The position numbers were made by a program, and so were the translations under genes. Below, piece after piece: positions 22,500-32,905 of a stretch of 64,000 bases of DNA; the stretch's first letter is position 1, and every line of letters begins with the position of its first letter. This DNA comes from Euborellia annulipes. Lineage: Eukaryota > Arthropoda > Insecta > Dermaptera > Anisolabididae. The notes beneath the pieces are model-generated. The model was not told where the DNA came from. It saw nothing but the letters and a program-made list of their open reading frames with translations, and did no database searches. The stretch spans positions 62,001 through 126,000 of the forward strand of contig JAKCPI010001999.1 in assembly GCA_023213315.1 (NCBI GenBank), given 5' to 3'.

Positions 22500-23765
22500 A
22501 AGAAGACCTTGTAGTCTTCTTCTTCTGTCCTCGCCTTATTCCCGCTATGCGGACTTCAGTATTTCCCTCCAGCCCTATCATGGGTTTTTGCGACCGAGAA
22601 GGATAGAAAAGGCCGGCCCGTCGCACGGCCTGACGCCTGTTGAAAAGAGGAACCAAGAGACAGACATATTCAATACAAAGAAAAGAATGACTGTCTGTCC
22701 CAACTCGGACAGCTCGTGGTCGCTATCCACGTATCCACAAGATGTGGGCCCCTGTGCGAACCTTGCACCCTTCATTGTTTAGATTGAATGTCTCCTTGAA
22801 TTGAGAACTTCACCCACCCCCAATAAGTGTCTTCCATCTCGATCGGGGTAAAGGGGTAATTACCCCCCACCCCTCAAGATTTGAAAAAAATATCCCTGAT
22901 TCCAAAAAGTGGGTGCGTTAAGTTACACCAGGTTTTATTAAATAGAATATATATTTTGGGTTTTAACGGGTCTCAACATTTTTAGCCCTCACTGTACTGT
23001 GTCTGTCTGTCTCTCTGTCTGTTCGTATAAGAAGTACGGCCTGTACTAAAGGCCGTAGAAAAATAATAATTACATTTAGGTTACGTATTCAGCACAAAAA
23101 AACTGGTTCAGGGAAAAGTACGTTTTGGTCCTAGCACTTGCGGATTTTTTTAATATTTAACATTTTTTTTTTTTATTTGTTTACATTTTGTGATGATAGC
23201 AACCATTTGAACAAGACTGAAGTGAGCAACTTGTTAGACAATATTAAATCAACAATAGAAATAATTTTATTGACACTGATTATTGTTTTTTAATGCGACG
23301 TTTTTGTTAATTTTGTTGTTTCAACTTCCAGTTAATAGACATCATGAGTCATGAGGACACAGGCTAGTAGCAATTGTAAATTATTCTAAAATAAAAACTT
23401 ATTATCTTTCATGTTTATTTGCAATCCACAGTGGGAGCGTCCCTTTGAATTTACAACTGTAAATTCTTTCCTACTTTTTTTTAATTGTATAACATTTCGG
23501 TCCCTGAAGAAGGATCCTAAACATCGCCTGCCTATTCATTTTATTATTTAGCGACTGTCGCTTCGAATCTGACACCAGCAGAGTTTGTCACACGTGTCTC
23601 CTCTCCTTTAGATCAAATCTCGTTTTGTCATTTGCATAGCTCAACATTTTTGCGAAGATGAAACATAAATTTTATTTTTTTATTTTTTCTCACCACGCAT
23701 CAACTGTCTGTCTGTCCGTCTGTCTGTCTGTCATTTCATTTTATTTTGCGGATAAATCACATTAG
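22500..23765. other. Intergenic; repeat fragments, no gene
   Basis: Contains GGCCCGTCGCACGGCCTGAC, also present at 7915 and inverted at 35231, so the 106-codon ORF at 22462-22782 is probably repeat-derived. (GTCT)n runs are near 22998 and 23705. A mutated hammerhead-like module (TAAAC for GAAAC) is at 23494-23530. Confidence 0.35.
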
Positions 23766-23769
23766 AATC

Positions 23770-24120
23770 CGGTGTGATTTGCGCACAGCACACAACTTGA
23801 TATTTAGTCGGCTAAGAGTATAACAATTCCGAGGAGTTTATATCCTTCTTTTGACTCAATTCAAGGACAGAGTCATTGAATATAAACAAAAATATTTTTA
23901 CGTCAGAGCTATTTATTATAAACAAAGATAAATTCAATGATAATCAAAAGAATTTAAATATTATAATTAGAACAATTAGCCTCGCAGAGGATGCCATGCC
24001 ATGTTTTCCAGCACTTGGCTTATCTGGTGTGATTAGCCGCACGGTTCAAGTCAGTCGGGTTCTGTGCTTTTCACACCAGATTTTTTGTCTCGAGATATAT
24101 TTACTTTCCGCCGATATATA
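23770..24120 (+). repeat. Double-hairpin family, truncated 5' ends
   Basis: GGTGTGATTTGCGCACAGCA at about 23771 and a second 5' hairpin at 24023-24095 (GGTGTGATTAGCCGCACGG ... CTTTTCACACCAGATTTTTT). No 3' half follows. Confidence 0.6.
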
Positions 24121-24860
24121 TGGGTCATTCCATGCCAAATCGACAAATTTTTTTCCTGACCCCCGCGGATTTCGCTGAAACTATTTTTTCTACCCCTTAA
24201 AAGACATTTTTGAGAATTTTTTTTTTACCCAACTAAAAAAAAGTTATGGATTTTTGAAAAAAAAAATTGCTCTTTTTTTTCAAATAACTATAACTTATTT
24301 TAAAATTGATATTTCGGAAACCCGCAAGGCTATAAAAATTTTGTTTTTTAATGTAGTTTTCAGAAAAAAAATACAAAAATTATTTCAGAAGCCCGGTATA
24401 TGAAATATTTCAGTTTTTTTGAAAAAACCCTAATTTTAAATCGAGCATTTTTTTTTTAACTCAAAAATAAACTTCAACTAATTCTACAATTATCCCCCCT
24501 AATTTCAAGATGTGCCGACGATTGCTTCTATTTTTTTTTTTTGCTATAAAAAAATTTTTCTTGAAATTTCGTTTATTTTTTACGTAACTTTTTTATGAAA
24601 TTTTTTCAGCTTTCTCGTGAAACTTTAGAAGTTGAAAAATGATATTTTATTCGAAAATTTTAAGTCATCATCTTACTAAAAATTGTTTTTTTTTTCAGTC
24701 TCGTGCTTTACTGAAAAAAGAACTGACTTAAAATTTTCGAATAAAATATCATTTTTCAACTTCTAAAGTTTCACGAGAAACCTGAAAAAAATTCATAAAA
24801 AAGTCTCATAAAATAAACCAAATTTCATAAAAAATTTTTTATAACCAAAAAAAAAAAAAA
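24121..24860. repeat. MITE-like AT-rich block with internal palindrome
   Basis: Starts GGGTCATTCCATGCCAAATCG, a terminus-like word. At 24545-24850 two arms with CTCGTGAAACTTTAGAAGTTG face each other around 24700. No coding capacity. Confidence 0.6.
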
Positions 24861-24984
24861 AATATAGAAAGTTCAAGTACACTTTACTGATGTGGAAGCA
24901 TTCGTAGCTCAGCGCCATATATGTATCAAGTGGTCAAGTTTGGAACTAAGGCGCTATGGGGAAACTAAATACAGTATATCCGTG

Positions 24985-25070
24985 GACACAAAAAAGTCTG
25001 GTGTGACTAGCACGGTGCACATCTTTCTCTTACCGAAGGGGAAGAGTGCGCCAGTCACACCAGACTTGTG
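24985..25070 (-). repeat. Double-hairpin family, solo 5' hairpin
   Basis: AGTCTGGTGTGACTAGCACG facing GCGCCAGTCACACCAGACTT, with no further element sequence. Confidence 0.65.
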
Positions 25071-25370
25071 CTATTTTAAAATAATTTTCTTATCTCTCTC
25101 TATCACTTTCGACGGAATCCAGGACAAAGCAATTAAGCATTTCAATCAATATCCACTTTTCATTCATAATCTATTCGTTTTTTTTCTCTCTTCTTTTAAA
25201 TATTATATATTCATACAATAACATACATTTTATATTAAAAAAAAAAAATCAATCGAATTCTAAACACGTCAATAGGGGATTGTCCGTCTATTAGACCAAC
25301 TTAACGAAATTTTAAAAAAGGATTTTATAGAGGACGTTATGGAGATTGCAGGAAAAAAAATATAATAATA

Positions 25371-25646
25371 AAAAAAAACTTTAAAAAAAATGCTTTTATT
25401 TAAATTGAACTAAAAAGAGTTAAAATTGTTGAATATTTATGACTTAAAATAAAAGCGTGGGGCGCACATTGATAGCTTAAGAAATTGTACATATTAATAT
25501 TTAGAGCCTCGGAATCACTTTGAAGCGCCCCACGCTTTTATTTTAAGTCATAAATATTCAACAATTTTAACAAGAACAATTAAATTATTTCTCCCTTTTT
25601 AGTTCAATTTAAATAAAAGCATTTTTTTTTAAGTTTTTTTTTATTA
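25371..25646. repeat. Palindrome, about 0.28 kb
   Basis: ATGCTTTTATTTAAATTGAA and GCGTGGGGCGC in the left arm face their complements in the right arm around 25490. Confidence 0.75.
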
Positions 25647-25689
25647 CATTTTTATTTTAAACTTTTTAGTCTTTTTTTATTATAGAGTA

Positions 25690-26365
25690 TTAAAAAAAAG
25701 AAGGCAAGATGCGTGAAATAAAGTACCACATTAGTTTTGCCAATTTTGGTAAAATCCAACTCACAATTTGCGTCTTCAAAAATGAGACTTAAATATCAAA
25801 TTTCACACCTCTAGCTCATCGGGAAGTGTCCTAAACAAAGACTCAAATTTGGTGATTTTGAAAGAGTAAGTTAAATAAAAGCATTTAAAATACTCGGGTC
25901 CGCAAATTGTCAAAAGGGGAAGCGCAAATAATTCCAGAAATTGCAATCTGATTGATGATTCTCCCTCCCTTAGAGGTGCAATGCATTCAATCTCAAAATC
26001 AAAGAGAGCCATTCAAAGAAATAGAGATTTTATCACTTGCTGAATAAACAAAACGGATATCTGTCTCTCTATGGTGTGACCTAATTTTTTCTTTCTTTTT
26101 TTTTTTTTTTTACTAATATTGATAATCTGACAAATGTGGGATTCCCTTGACTTGGTTATTTTAATTTTATACTGTAGATGCAATCTCTGCTTGTGGGCTG
26201 TGGGGTGATTACAATGGAGATGTCGAGGTTCCTGCCTACAAGATCAGAGAATCATTTCATTTAAAACGGAATTTAAAATCACCAAATTAACATTTCTCTT
26301 AATCTTATGACCTAGTGTTTTTAATTTCTCATAAACTTTTTTTTTTTTTGAAAAAAGTTTAATAT
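25690..26365. other. Intergenic, no gene
   Basis: AT-rich with short ORFs lacking any recognised domain. A 69-codon minus ORF (26012-25803) has no supporting signal. Confidence 0.35.
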
Positions 26366-26369
26366 CTGA

Positions 26370-27343
26370 AGGTAATCGAAGGTTGTGTTCTGTGCTTGTC
26401 ACACCCCAGATTTTTTGTGTCGACATATATTTAGTTCCCGGCAAGAAGATACATTCGAATTTCAAGATGTAAATTTATAAGTACAGTATGAGGAAATATT
26501 TTTATTTTATCATTATGGCAACCATCTCTCCTATGGAGTACAAGAGTAAAGTGATCTCCAGAAGATTTCAATGCCAAAACGAGAATATACATTTGAAAGA
26601 GCATCTAAAAAACAATAGATTTATGAATTTTAATCAAAATCGTTGGAGCGAATTTGGAGAAAACCGAAAAAAAAAACTGAAAAAGTACATCAGTAAGGTT
26701 CTAGTACTCTTTGGCCGACTTTGTTCAAAAGCTTCGTGTCACGTCTAAGAGGGGTGTTTAACTTAAATATAAAATTTCACCCTCATACAGTGGCGCAACC
26801 AGGATTTGCTCCTGGGGGGGTTTCCGGGGGGGGGGCTGATCTCAAATATTTTTCTGTGAAAAATTTTTTTTCGCAGAACCGAAGTTTTATTGCCTTGCGG
26901 GGTAATTTTTTCCAGTCCGTAAAAATATTTTACCTTTTTTAGAGACGCTAAATTTTTGCCGCCCCGTGGAACCAAATTTTTTCCATGCGCCGCCCGCGGA
27001 ATATTTCCTCTTTTGCGGAACCGAAATGATTATACTTTTTCTTTTCTATTTGTAATATATATATTTTGATTTTTTTTTATCTCCTGGGGGGGGGGGGTTA
27101 AAACCCTAACCCCCCCTGGTTGCGCCTATGCCCTCATAGCTCAATTTCCTTGATGCTTAAAAGTGACACACACACACACACACACACAGACAGACAGACC
27201 ATGTCGCGAAAACCACTTTTTTGGATTCAGGGGACCTCAAAACGTGAAGATCCATCAAAATCTCGACATTTAATTTTTGACATGAATCCAATACTTTCTC
27301 TCTCTATATATATTACATATATACATAGAGTAAGAGAAAGTAA
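26370..27343 (+). repeat. Double-hairpin family, copy 6, split by a hAT MITE
   Basis: 5' half 26370-26787, then the hAT MITE 26788-27130, then the remainder through (AC)n and the 3' hairpin ending at 27341. Removing the MITE and one CCCTCATA restores the element. Confidence 0.8.
26788..27130. mobile_element. hAT MITE, 343 bp, TSD CCCTCATA
   Basis: Ends CAGTGGCGCAACCAGG and CCTGGTTGCGCCTATG with exact 8-bp duplications (26780-26787 and 27131-27138). Long G and C runs lie inside both ends. Confidence 0.85.
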
Positions 27344-27395
27344 AAATAATTTCATTTGAAATAGTGAGAATTTTGTTTGTGTTGTTGATAGGTGG

Positions 27396-30027
27396 ATGAT
27401 GAGTTTGCCGATGTGGACGTCTCCGATGACCCTTGTGCTGACGTTGACGCTAATCTCGCCGATTCTTTTAGTTTTCTCAAGACCTGGCTACATTGGATGC
27501 GAAAACTCGACAGAATGCGGCGCGGGATTCTGCTGCGTCATCGGTTCGTTCCTTCTCTCTGTGACATCGGAGTCCTTTGTTTTTACATTTCCCAGTTCCT
27601 CATTCCTTCTTCGCCGTCAACTTCTTATTTAAATAATACCTACACTCCAAACAAAAAAAAAAAAAAAAAAAATGACACCTGGGACGAAGGAAATTCCCAA
27701 AATATTTTTCGGCATCTAAGGCCATTTAGATTTATTTCAACTGATTTGTAGTCAATTCAAATGAAATAAATTTTTCTCGGAGCCACGGGTCAAGGGCCCC
27801 AAAAATATTAAAATCTTTATATATAATTCGCTAATGTCCGTTTGTCTATCTGCCTGTCAGTCCGTCCGTCTGTCACGCTCTATTTAGGCAACTTCCCGTT
27901 GGAATTTTGAAATGAAATTTTTTGTGCTTAAAGAGGACCTTCTCGGGATTACAGGAAAATTATTTTCATCCCGAAATTCTTATAACTTTTTGAGTTATTA
28001 ATTCTTAAAGTTACAATTTCTCCCATAGGAAATGTATAGAGAAATATTTATGTATTCTTTTCATTTGTGTATTCCATGAATGTAAAAAAATCCTCAAGCA
28101 GGCACTGGATTGGAATGGAATAATAATTTTTTTTTTTTTTTTTTTTAACATTCACACTTTTTTCTCATTCACACTCACATTCACACAGTCTTTTCGGCAA
28201 CTTAGGCCATATAAGACTTTGACGATAACCGTTGTAGAGAATATATCTATTGTAGGGTCAAGCATTTCTATTTAAGCCATCTGGTATCCAAATGGCTTAA
28301 ATAAAATCATCGGACTGCCTGGGTCCGAACCCGCGACGTTTGGTATAGGAGGGAGGCACACTACCTACTACGCCACACCCGGGGGCATAATAATTTTCTT
28401 TCCTTAATTAAGAAGAAAAGGGCCGAGGCCCACGGGGCGTGGTGTAGAGGTTAGCGTGCTAACCTCATATACCAAACGTCGCGGGTTCGGACCCCAGGCA
28501 GTCCGATGATTTTATTTAAGCCATCTGGATACCAGATGGCTTAAATAGAAATGCCTGACCCCATAATAGATAATATTATATTACAACGGTTATCGTCAAA
28601 GTCTTAAATGGCCTAAGTTGCCGAAAAGACTGTGTGAATGTGTGCGTGAGTGTGAGTGTGAATGAGAAAAAAGTGTGAATGTTTAAAAAAAAAAAAAGAA
28701 AAGGGCCCTCGAGACTTGGTGTAGGGGTTAGCGTGCTAACCTCGTTTACCAAAAGTCGCGGGTTCGAACCCCGGGCAGTCCGACGATTTTATTTAAGCCA
28801 TTTGGATACCAGATGACTTAAACAGAAATGCCTGGGCCCCCAAGAAAAAAGTGTGAATGGCGGGCTCGAGTCAGCTAAGGGACCCCCCTCCCGGGGGGGG
28901 TCCAGGGGGCGAAGCCCGCCGGTGCAAAAATAGCATAGTAATCGTCCAATATTTTGATTAGTAATAATTCTTGCACTGTTACGTCTGGATAAAATCTATC
29001 ACTAATTGCTGTATCAGTAAAACTTCTGCTTCATCTTCCCCCCTTCAAAATGGGACCTTAAAATTCTATCAAATACAAACAGACAATTTATAAAATTTTC
29101 TTCAAAAATTTGATGAATTATTTATTTATTTATTTTTTCCTCCCCTAAACAAAGACCTTGGCCTACAGGTCATTCAGCCTACCATATCAATAGTCAATAA
29201 TTTAAAAATTTAATGATGAATTTTTTATAAACGTAACCGAAACGTCAACTCCGAACTGAGTTATATATATTACGAAAAAAAAGGCTTGAAATCGAATACT
29301 ATTTACTTTCTCTTACATACGGAGAAGAAAAATATTGAATTTCTAACAAGATTTTGATGGAAATACACGTTTTAAGGACCGTTGTGAACAAAAACGAAAA
29401 GAGCTAAGAGGTTGAGATTTTATATTTAAGTTAAACACCCCCGGGACCGTGACACGAAGCTTTCGAACAAATTTGGCCCAAAAGTACTAGTACTTTACTG
29501 ATGTACTTTTTCAGTATTTTTCGATTTTCTCAAAATTCTCTCCAACGATTTTGATTAAAATTCAAAAATCAATTATTTTTTAGATGCTCTTTAAATTGTA
29601 TATTCTCATTTTTCCCTTGAAGTGTTTTGAAGCACACTTTACTCTTGTACTTCACAGAAATCACTCTAATATTTCGGCGGAAACTAATTATAAACTTTCA
29701 ATAAGCGACCAGATTTTTTGAAGGAAATTTAATTTTTTCGCAGGGACGGGTCGCTTCAGCATCCCGGAGTGCGTCTCCTTGGGCGATATCGGCTCCAAGT
29801 GCCTCACGGGCATCCCTTCGAGCCCGCAGAACATTTCGGTGTCCTACCCGGACGGCGAGAGCCAGCATTTGACGAACGTCTACCGGCTATTCTGCCCTTG
29901 CAGTTTCGGGCTGAGCTGCAAGCCCGAGAGCAACGTCTGCATCGACGCGACGCAATCGAATCGCATCGACCTCGACGGCGACATCCCCTTCGACTCTGAT
30001 GACAAATATATAATCAATTTCCAATAA
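27396..30027 (+). CDS. Astakine-like (prokineticin-domain) secreted cytokine B, 143 aa
   Basis: Second astakine/prokineticin-type gene, divergently oriented from the first. Exon 1 is 27396-27543 (148 nt, phase 1, donor GTTCGT); exon 2 is 29744-30027 (acceptor TTTTTTCGCAG). Residues 1-28 form a signal peptide with a leucine-rich core (13-27). Cysteines at 35, 41, 46, 47, 59, 69, 100, 102, 108 and 115 repeat the spacing of paralogue A except for one residue in the longest loop. GRFSIPEC (52-59) and FCPC (99-102) are family signatures. Sequons are N37-S-T and N79-I-S. The C-terminal tail (119-143) is acidic and longer than in A. I chose ATG 27396; a second in-frame ATG follows directly. TTGTTGATAG upstream may be a 5'UTR acceptor. 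The 2.2-kb intron carries SINEs and a Helitron-like element. By family knowledge it would act extracellularly on haemocyte precursors; this is inferred. Confidence 0.88.
27695..27797 (-). repeat. tRNA-derived SINE (family 2), partial
   Basis: TTTTTCGGCATCTAAGGCC tail, ATTTGTAGTCAATTCAAATG body and GAGCCACGGGTCAAGGG head on the minus strand; the A/B-box region is largely deleted. Confidence 0.55.
28127..28384 (-). repeat. tRNA-derived SINE (family 1), reverse
   Basis: Poly-T, ACACTTTTTTCTCATTCACA, TTTTCGGCAACTTAGGCC, then a B-box-like GGGTCCGAACCCGCGAC on the plus strand read inverted. Forms an inverted pair with the next copy. Confidence 0.7.
28424..28693 (+). repeat. tRNA-derived SINE (family 1), full copy
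   Basis: A-box region GGTGTAGAGGTTAGCGTGC, B box GGGTTCGGACCCC, body, GGCCTAAGTTGCCGAAAAGA, (GTGTGAAT)n-like tail and poly-A. The head resembles a tRNA D-arm and T-arm but lacks a paired acceptor stem. Confidence 0.75.
28706..28857 (+). repeat. tRNA-derived SINE (family 1), shortened copy
   Basis: GGTGTAGGGGTTAGCGTGC and GGGTTCGAACCCCGGGCAG, then CCATTTGGATACCAGATG; the 3' part is deleted up to AAAAAAGTGTGAATG. Confidence 0.7.
29305..29720 (-). repeat. Double-hairpin family, copy 7 (partly degenerate)
   Basis: ACTTTCTCTTACATACGG start, AAATTTGGCCCAAAAGTACTAG core, and truncated 5' side near 29690. It ends about 30 nt upstream of the astakine-B exon 2 acceptor. Confidence 0.65.
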
Positions 30028-30560
30028 ATCATCGCCCCCCCCCCCCCCCCCCCGTTCTTTTTTTCTAATAGTATTTTCCGTAGCTGATCATTTTCTGTAA
30101 CTTTTGCTAGTCTTCTTTTCATGCCCACCGATTTATTTAATATTTAATTCGTATGTGTTAAGAGAGTATCGTATCGGTCCGCACAGGGCGGGCCGCCCGC
30201 CCTCTGCCACTACTTTTCTAAGTAGATGTATTTCACTAATTTATTTTATCAAAAAAAAAAAAAATATATAAATATAAGCACAAGTACGCTAGGATATAAT
30301 ATGAGACATTCAGAGGAATGGAGGAAATGAATTCAGGCTTGACGTTTCGGTCTTGGTCAAGACCATCTTCAGAGTCATATTTTTATTAAACAAATTATCT
30401 GCGCTGGGGAAAGAAAATTCAATGAAATTTTCGATCGAATTATTTCTTGTACTAGCCGGCGAAGCGGCCTTTGGCGGCCTTTTCTATCATGGTCCTTTTT
30501 TGATATTTCGTTGATTGAGGCCGTTGAAATCTCAATTTATAGGCCTGCTAGAGTCAATTG
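30028..30560. other. Astakine-B downstream region
   Basis: A poly-C run (about 21 nt) starts 6 nt after the stop region. A hammerhead-like module is at 30337-30377, and a Helitron-like terminus on the minus strand at about 30451-30485 ends CGCCGGCTAGTACA. No clear poly-A signal stands out apart from the AATAAA overlapping the stop codon at 30023-30028. Confidence 0.4.
30337..30377 (-). ncRNA. Hammerhead-ribozyme-like module (minimal helix III)
   Basis: Minus strand: core CTGAAGA, extra T, perfect helix II GGTCTT/AAGACC with GACC loop, GAAACGTC. Helix I is poorly paired here. Confidence 0.4.
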
Positions 30561-30933
30561 AAGGAAAAAATTAATTTTTATACAGGGGGCGGCGCGGAAA
30601 CTTCCTTATAAAAAAACAAAAAGTTTTGGAGATATCATTTAAATTTTTTTTTTTCATTGCTTTTTGAAAATGATATCTTGAAGGGGGCCAGCGTTCTGCT
30701 CAAAACAGAGTTTTGGACCAATTTGGCCAGCATTTCCGTGTCGATCTTGGCGAGAGCATCCCGAATATCGTTCTTCAGCTGATCCAGAGTGTGCGGACGA
30801 TTGGGATACACCAAGGATATGAGATATACCCATAAAAAAATCAGTTAGTTTTGAGAGTGCTCAGTCGGATTTATCAAGAGGAGGGAAAAACCTGACCATT
30901 TGTTTTTATGAGTATATCTCATATCCTTGGTGT

Positions 30934-31424
30934 CAGTGGCGGATCCAGAGGTGTTTCTCGGAGGGGGGGGTAATCTGGAGTGACTGGTCGCACAGCACAC
31001 ATTTTTTTCTTAATTTCGGTAATTTAAAGGCGCATTCTGTACTTGTTTGCCAGAATATAAATACAAATAATTTTTAAGTAAGTATTAATTTTTAAAATTT
31101 TACATTAAAAATATTTAATTTAATTTTAAACTGGTAACCGTTGGCTCTAGTTGAAACATTATGCTTTAATAGGAGAATTAAATTACAATTTAATAATATA
31201 TTAATTTGATATTAACACTTATGTAATTCGCTTCTGAAGATGACACATACGGTGTCGAAATACGTATAAAGTGTTAATATCAATTTAATATATTATTGAA
31301 ACAGAAAAACCTTGTGAATTTAATTTTCCTATTAAAACATTAAAAAACACATTTTTTTTCGAAAAAAAGTATTTTTTTTTTCACAAATACCCCCTTTACC
31401 CCCTCCCCCTTGTATCCGCCCTTG
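30934..31424. mobile_element. hAT MITE, 491 bp, TSD CTTGGTGT
   Basis: Ends CAGTGGCGGATCCAGAGG and TGTATCCGCCCTTG with exact 8-bp duplications at 30926-30933 and 31425-31432. It contains a degenerate double-hairpin start near 30973 and the hammerhead-like module 31206-31283. Confidence 0.8.
31206..31283 (+). ncRNA. Hammerhead-ribozyme-like module with long helix I
   Basis: Core CTGAAGA (31234-31240), extra T, perfect 5-bp helix II GACAC/GTGTC, GAAA, self-complementary helix III ATAC/GTAT, A17, then helix I. Inner helix I pairs CGCTT with AAGTG; an outer 15-bp perfect pairing TTGATATTAACACTT / AAGTGTTAATATCAA closes the structure. Confidence 0.45.
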
Positions 31425-31919
31425 CTTGGTGTATCCCAATCGTCCGCACACTCAGGATCAGCTGAAGAACGAACGATATTCGTGATGCTCTCGCCAAGAT
31501 CGACACGGAAATGCTGGCCAAATTGGTCCAAAACTCTGTTTTGAGCAGAACGCTGGCCCCCTTAAAGAGATCATTTTCAAAAAGCAATGAAAAAAAAAAA
31601 AAAAATTTAAATGTACCACGATGTATAAAATTTTAAAATGATATCTCCAATACTTTTTGTTTTATCATTGTCTAAAATAAGGAAGTTCCCGCGCCGCACT
31701 CTGTAATATAAAAGCTTTACACAGACTCTTGGACTCGGAAAAAGTATCGATACTAATACTTTTTATACTCGATACTTTACTCAATTGAGTGCTTGATTGC
31801 CGGTATCGATTAAAAAGCACTCATTCAAAAATAAATAAGTCTTTCTCTTAGACCATATAGACGTTACATAAATATTTTAATTACAATTCCGCAACGAATA
31901 TCGCATGTTCTTTTTTTGC

Positions 31920-32640
31920 TGAAAAATTCTGGTGTGAATGGTTGCACAAAACACAACTTTCTCTTTCCTTCGGCAATTGAAAGTTGTGCTCTGTGCTTGT
32001 CACACAGATTTTTGGTGTCAACATATACTTACTTAATTTCCGGGAATATATTAGAATTCAAAAGCTAAAGTATAAAATTTGTGTATCGAGAGTTCTTTCC
32101 TTATTGAGTTATTTAATTTAATCCACATTTCAGTTGAAATTCATTCAAATGATTGTGAAAATGACGTCAAATTCAAGCTAAAGGAATCGCCTCCTTTTAT
32201 TGGCAATTTCAAGAAAAGCAATCAAACAGCCATTTAAAAGCAATAAAATCCCTTTCAGAGAAATTTACATAAACATTATGTTTTGATCTTTTAACTGGAA
32301 TCGATCTTCTTGAAATTCAAGATTTTTTCACAATAAATTAAATTGATTTCAAGTGAAATAGCAAAGAATGTGGGTTTATGGGAATTACTCAAAAACGATA
32401 AAACTCTCGATACTCAAATTTTATACTTAAGCCAAGTACCTATGTCGCAAGTATTTCAAGAAATTTCAATCACATCAGCCAAAGGGTTCTAATACTTTAC
32501 TAATGTATTTTTTCAGTTTTTTTTGATTTCTCAAAAATCGCTCCAACGATTTTAATTAAAATTCAAAAATCAATTATTTTTTAGATACTCTTTAAAATTC
32601 AATAAAACTTTACGTGAAAATTGTTTAAGTACACTTTACG
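31920..32640. repeat. Double-hairpin family, composite copy 8
   Basis: A 5' hairpin in forward orientation (31928-32015) is followed by about 0.4 kb of other sequence and then the core in reverse (32455-32600), so two pieces are joined in opposite orientation. Confidence 0.55.
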
Positions 32641-32744
32641 CTGCGATTCAACCCATGAGGGGGGGGAGGATTGATACTCCAGGAAGCCCTGGAGTCTAGC
32701 CCTATGATTCTAAAATGCTGTGGCAATAAATAAATTAGAGTCAT

Positions 32745-32905
32745 CAGAGTTTATTTTTCTCTATATCTCTAAAACCTCTCTGCCTGATTGGAAAAAAAAT
32801 TCTAACTAGGCCTACATATCTGAATCTGAATCAGTATAAAAAAAAAAGGTACTGGATTCACGAATCAGATTTCTTGTGAAGAAAACCTTGTCGATTAGTG
32901 TTCTG
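32745..32905. repeat. Partial copy of the 4532-5606 palindrome
   Basis: TTTCTCTATATCTCTAAAAC, CTGATTGGAAAAAAAATTCT and TTCTTGTGAAGAAAACCTTG correspond to the left arm near 4510-4610 in reverse. Confidence 0.65.

Larger units (their letters stand above)
27812..28935 (+). mobile_element. Helitron-like element interrupted by three SINEs
   Basis: 5' part 27812-28127 (ATATATAATTCGCTAATGTCC, GTCTGTCACGCTC). 3' part 28858-28935 ends GGGTCCAGGGGGCGAAGCCC GCCGG, a GC-rich hairpin end. The middle has been filled with SINE family 1 copies. Intron of astakine B. Confidence 0.5.
30565..31720. repeat. Foldback built from a mariner-type transposase fragment
   Basis: Two inverted arms (about 30590-30933 and 31425-31700) each encode the same tail peptide. 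On the minus strand of the left arm it reads RPHTLDQLKNDIRDALAKID then TEMLAKLVQNSVLS, resembling the C-terminal end of Tc1/mariner-like transposases. The right arm carries a 4-bp insertion and other damage. A hAT MITE sits between the arms. Confidence 0.6.

Noticed and set aside
22462..22782. 106-codon plus-strand ORF as a gene
   Set aside because: Contains words shared with other repeats (GGCCCGTCGCACGGCC) and no domain or splice signal.
28424..28500. tRNA gene
   Set aside because: A and B boxes are present but there is no paired acceptor stem, and several copies with poly-A tails show it is a SINE.
29769..29999. Plus-strand ORF of 76 codons (Arg/Pro-rich)
   Set aside because: Other-frame shadow of astakine-B exon 2, which has the cysteine pattern and splice phase.
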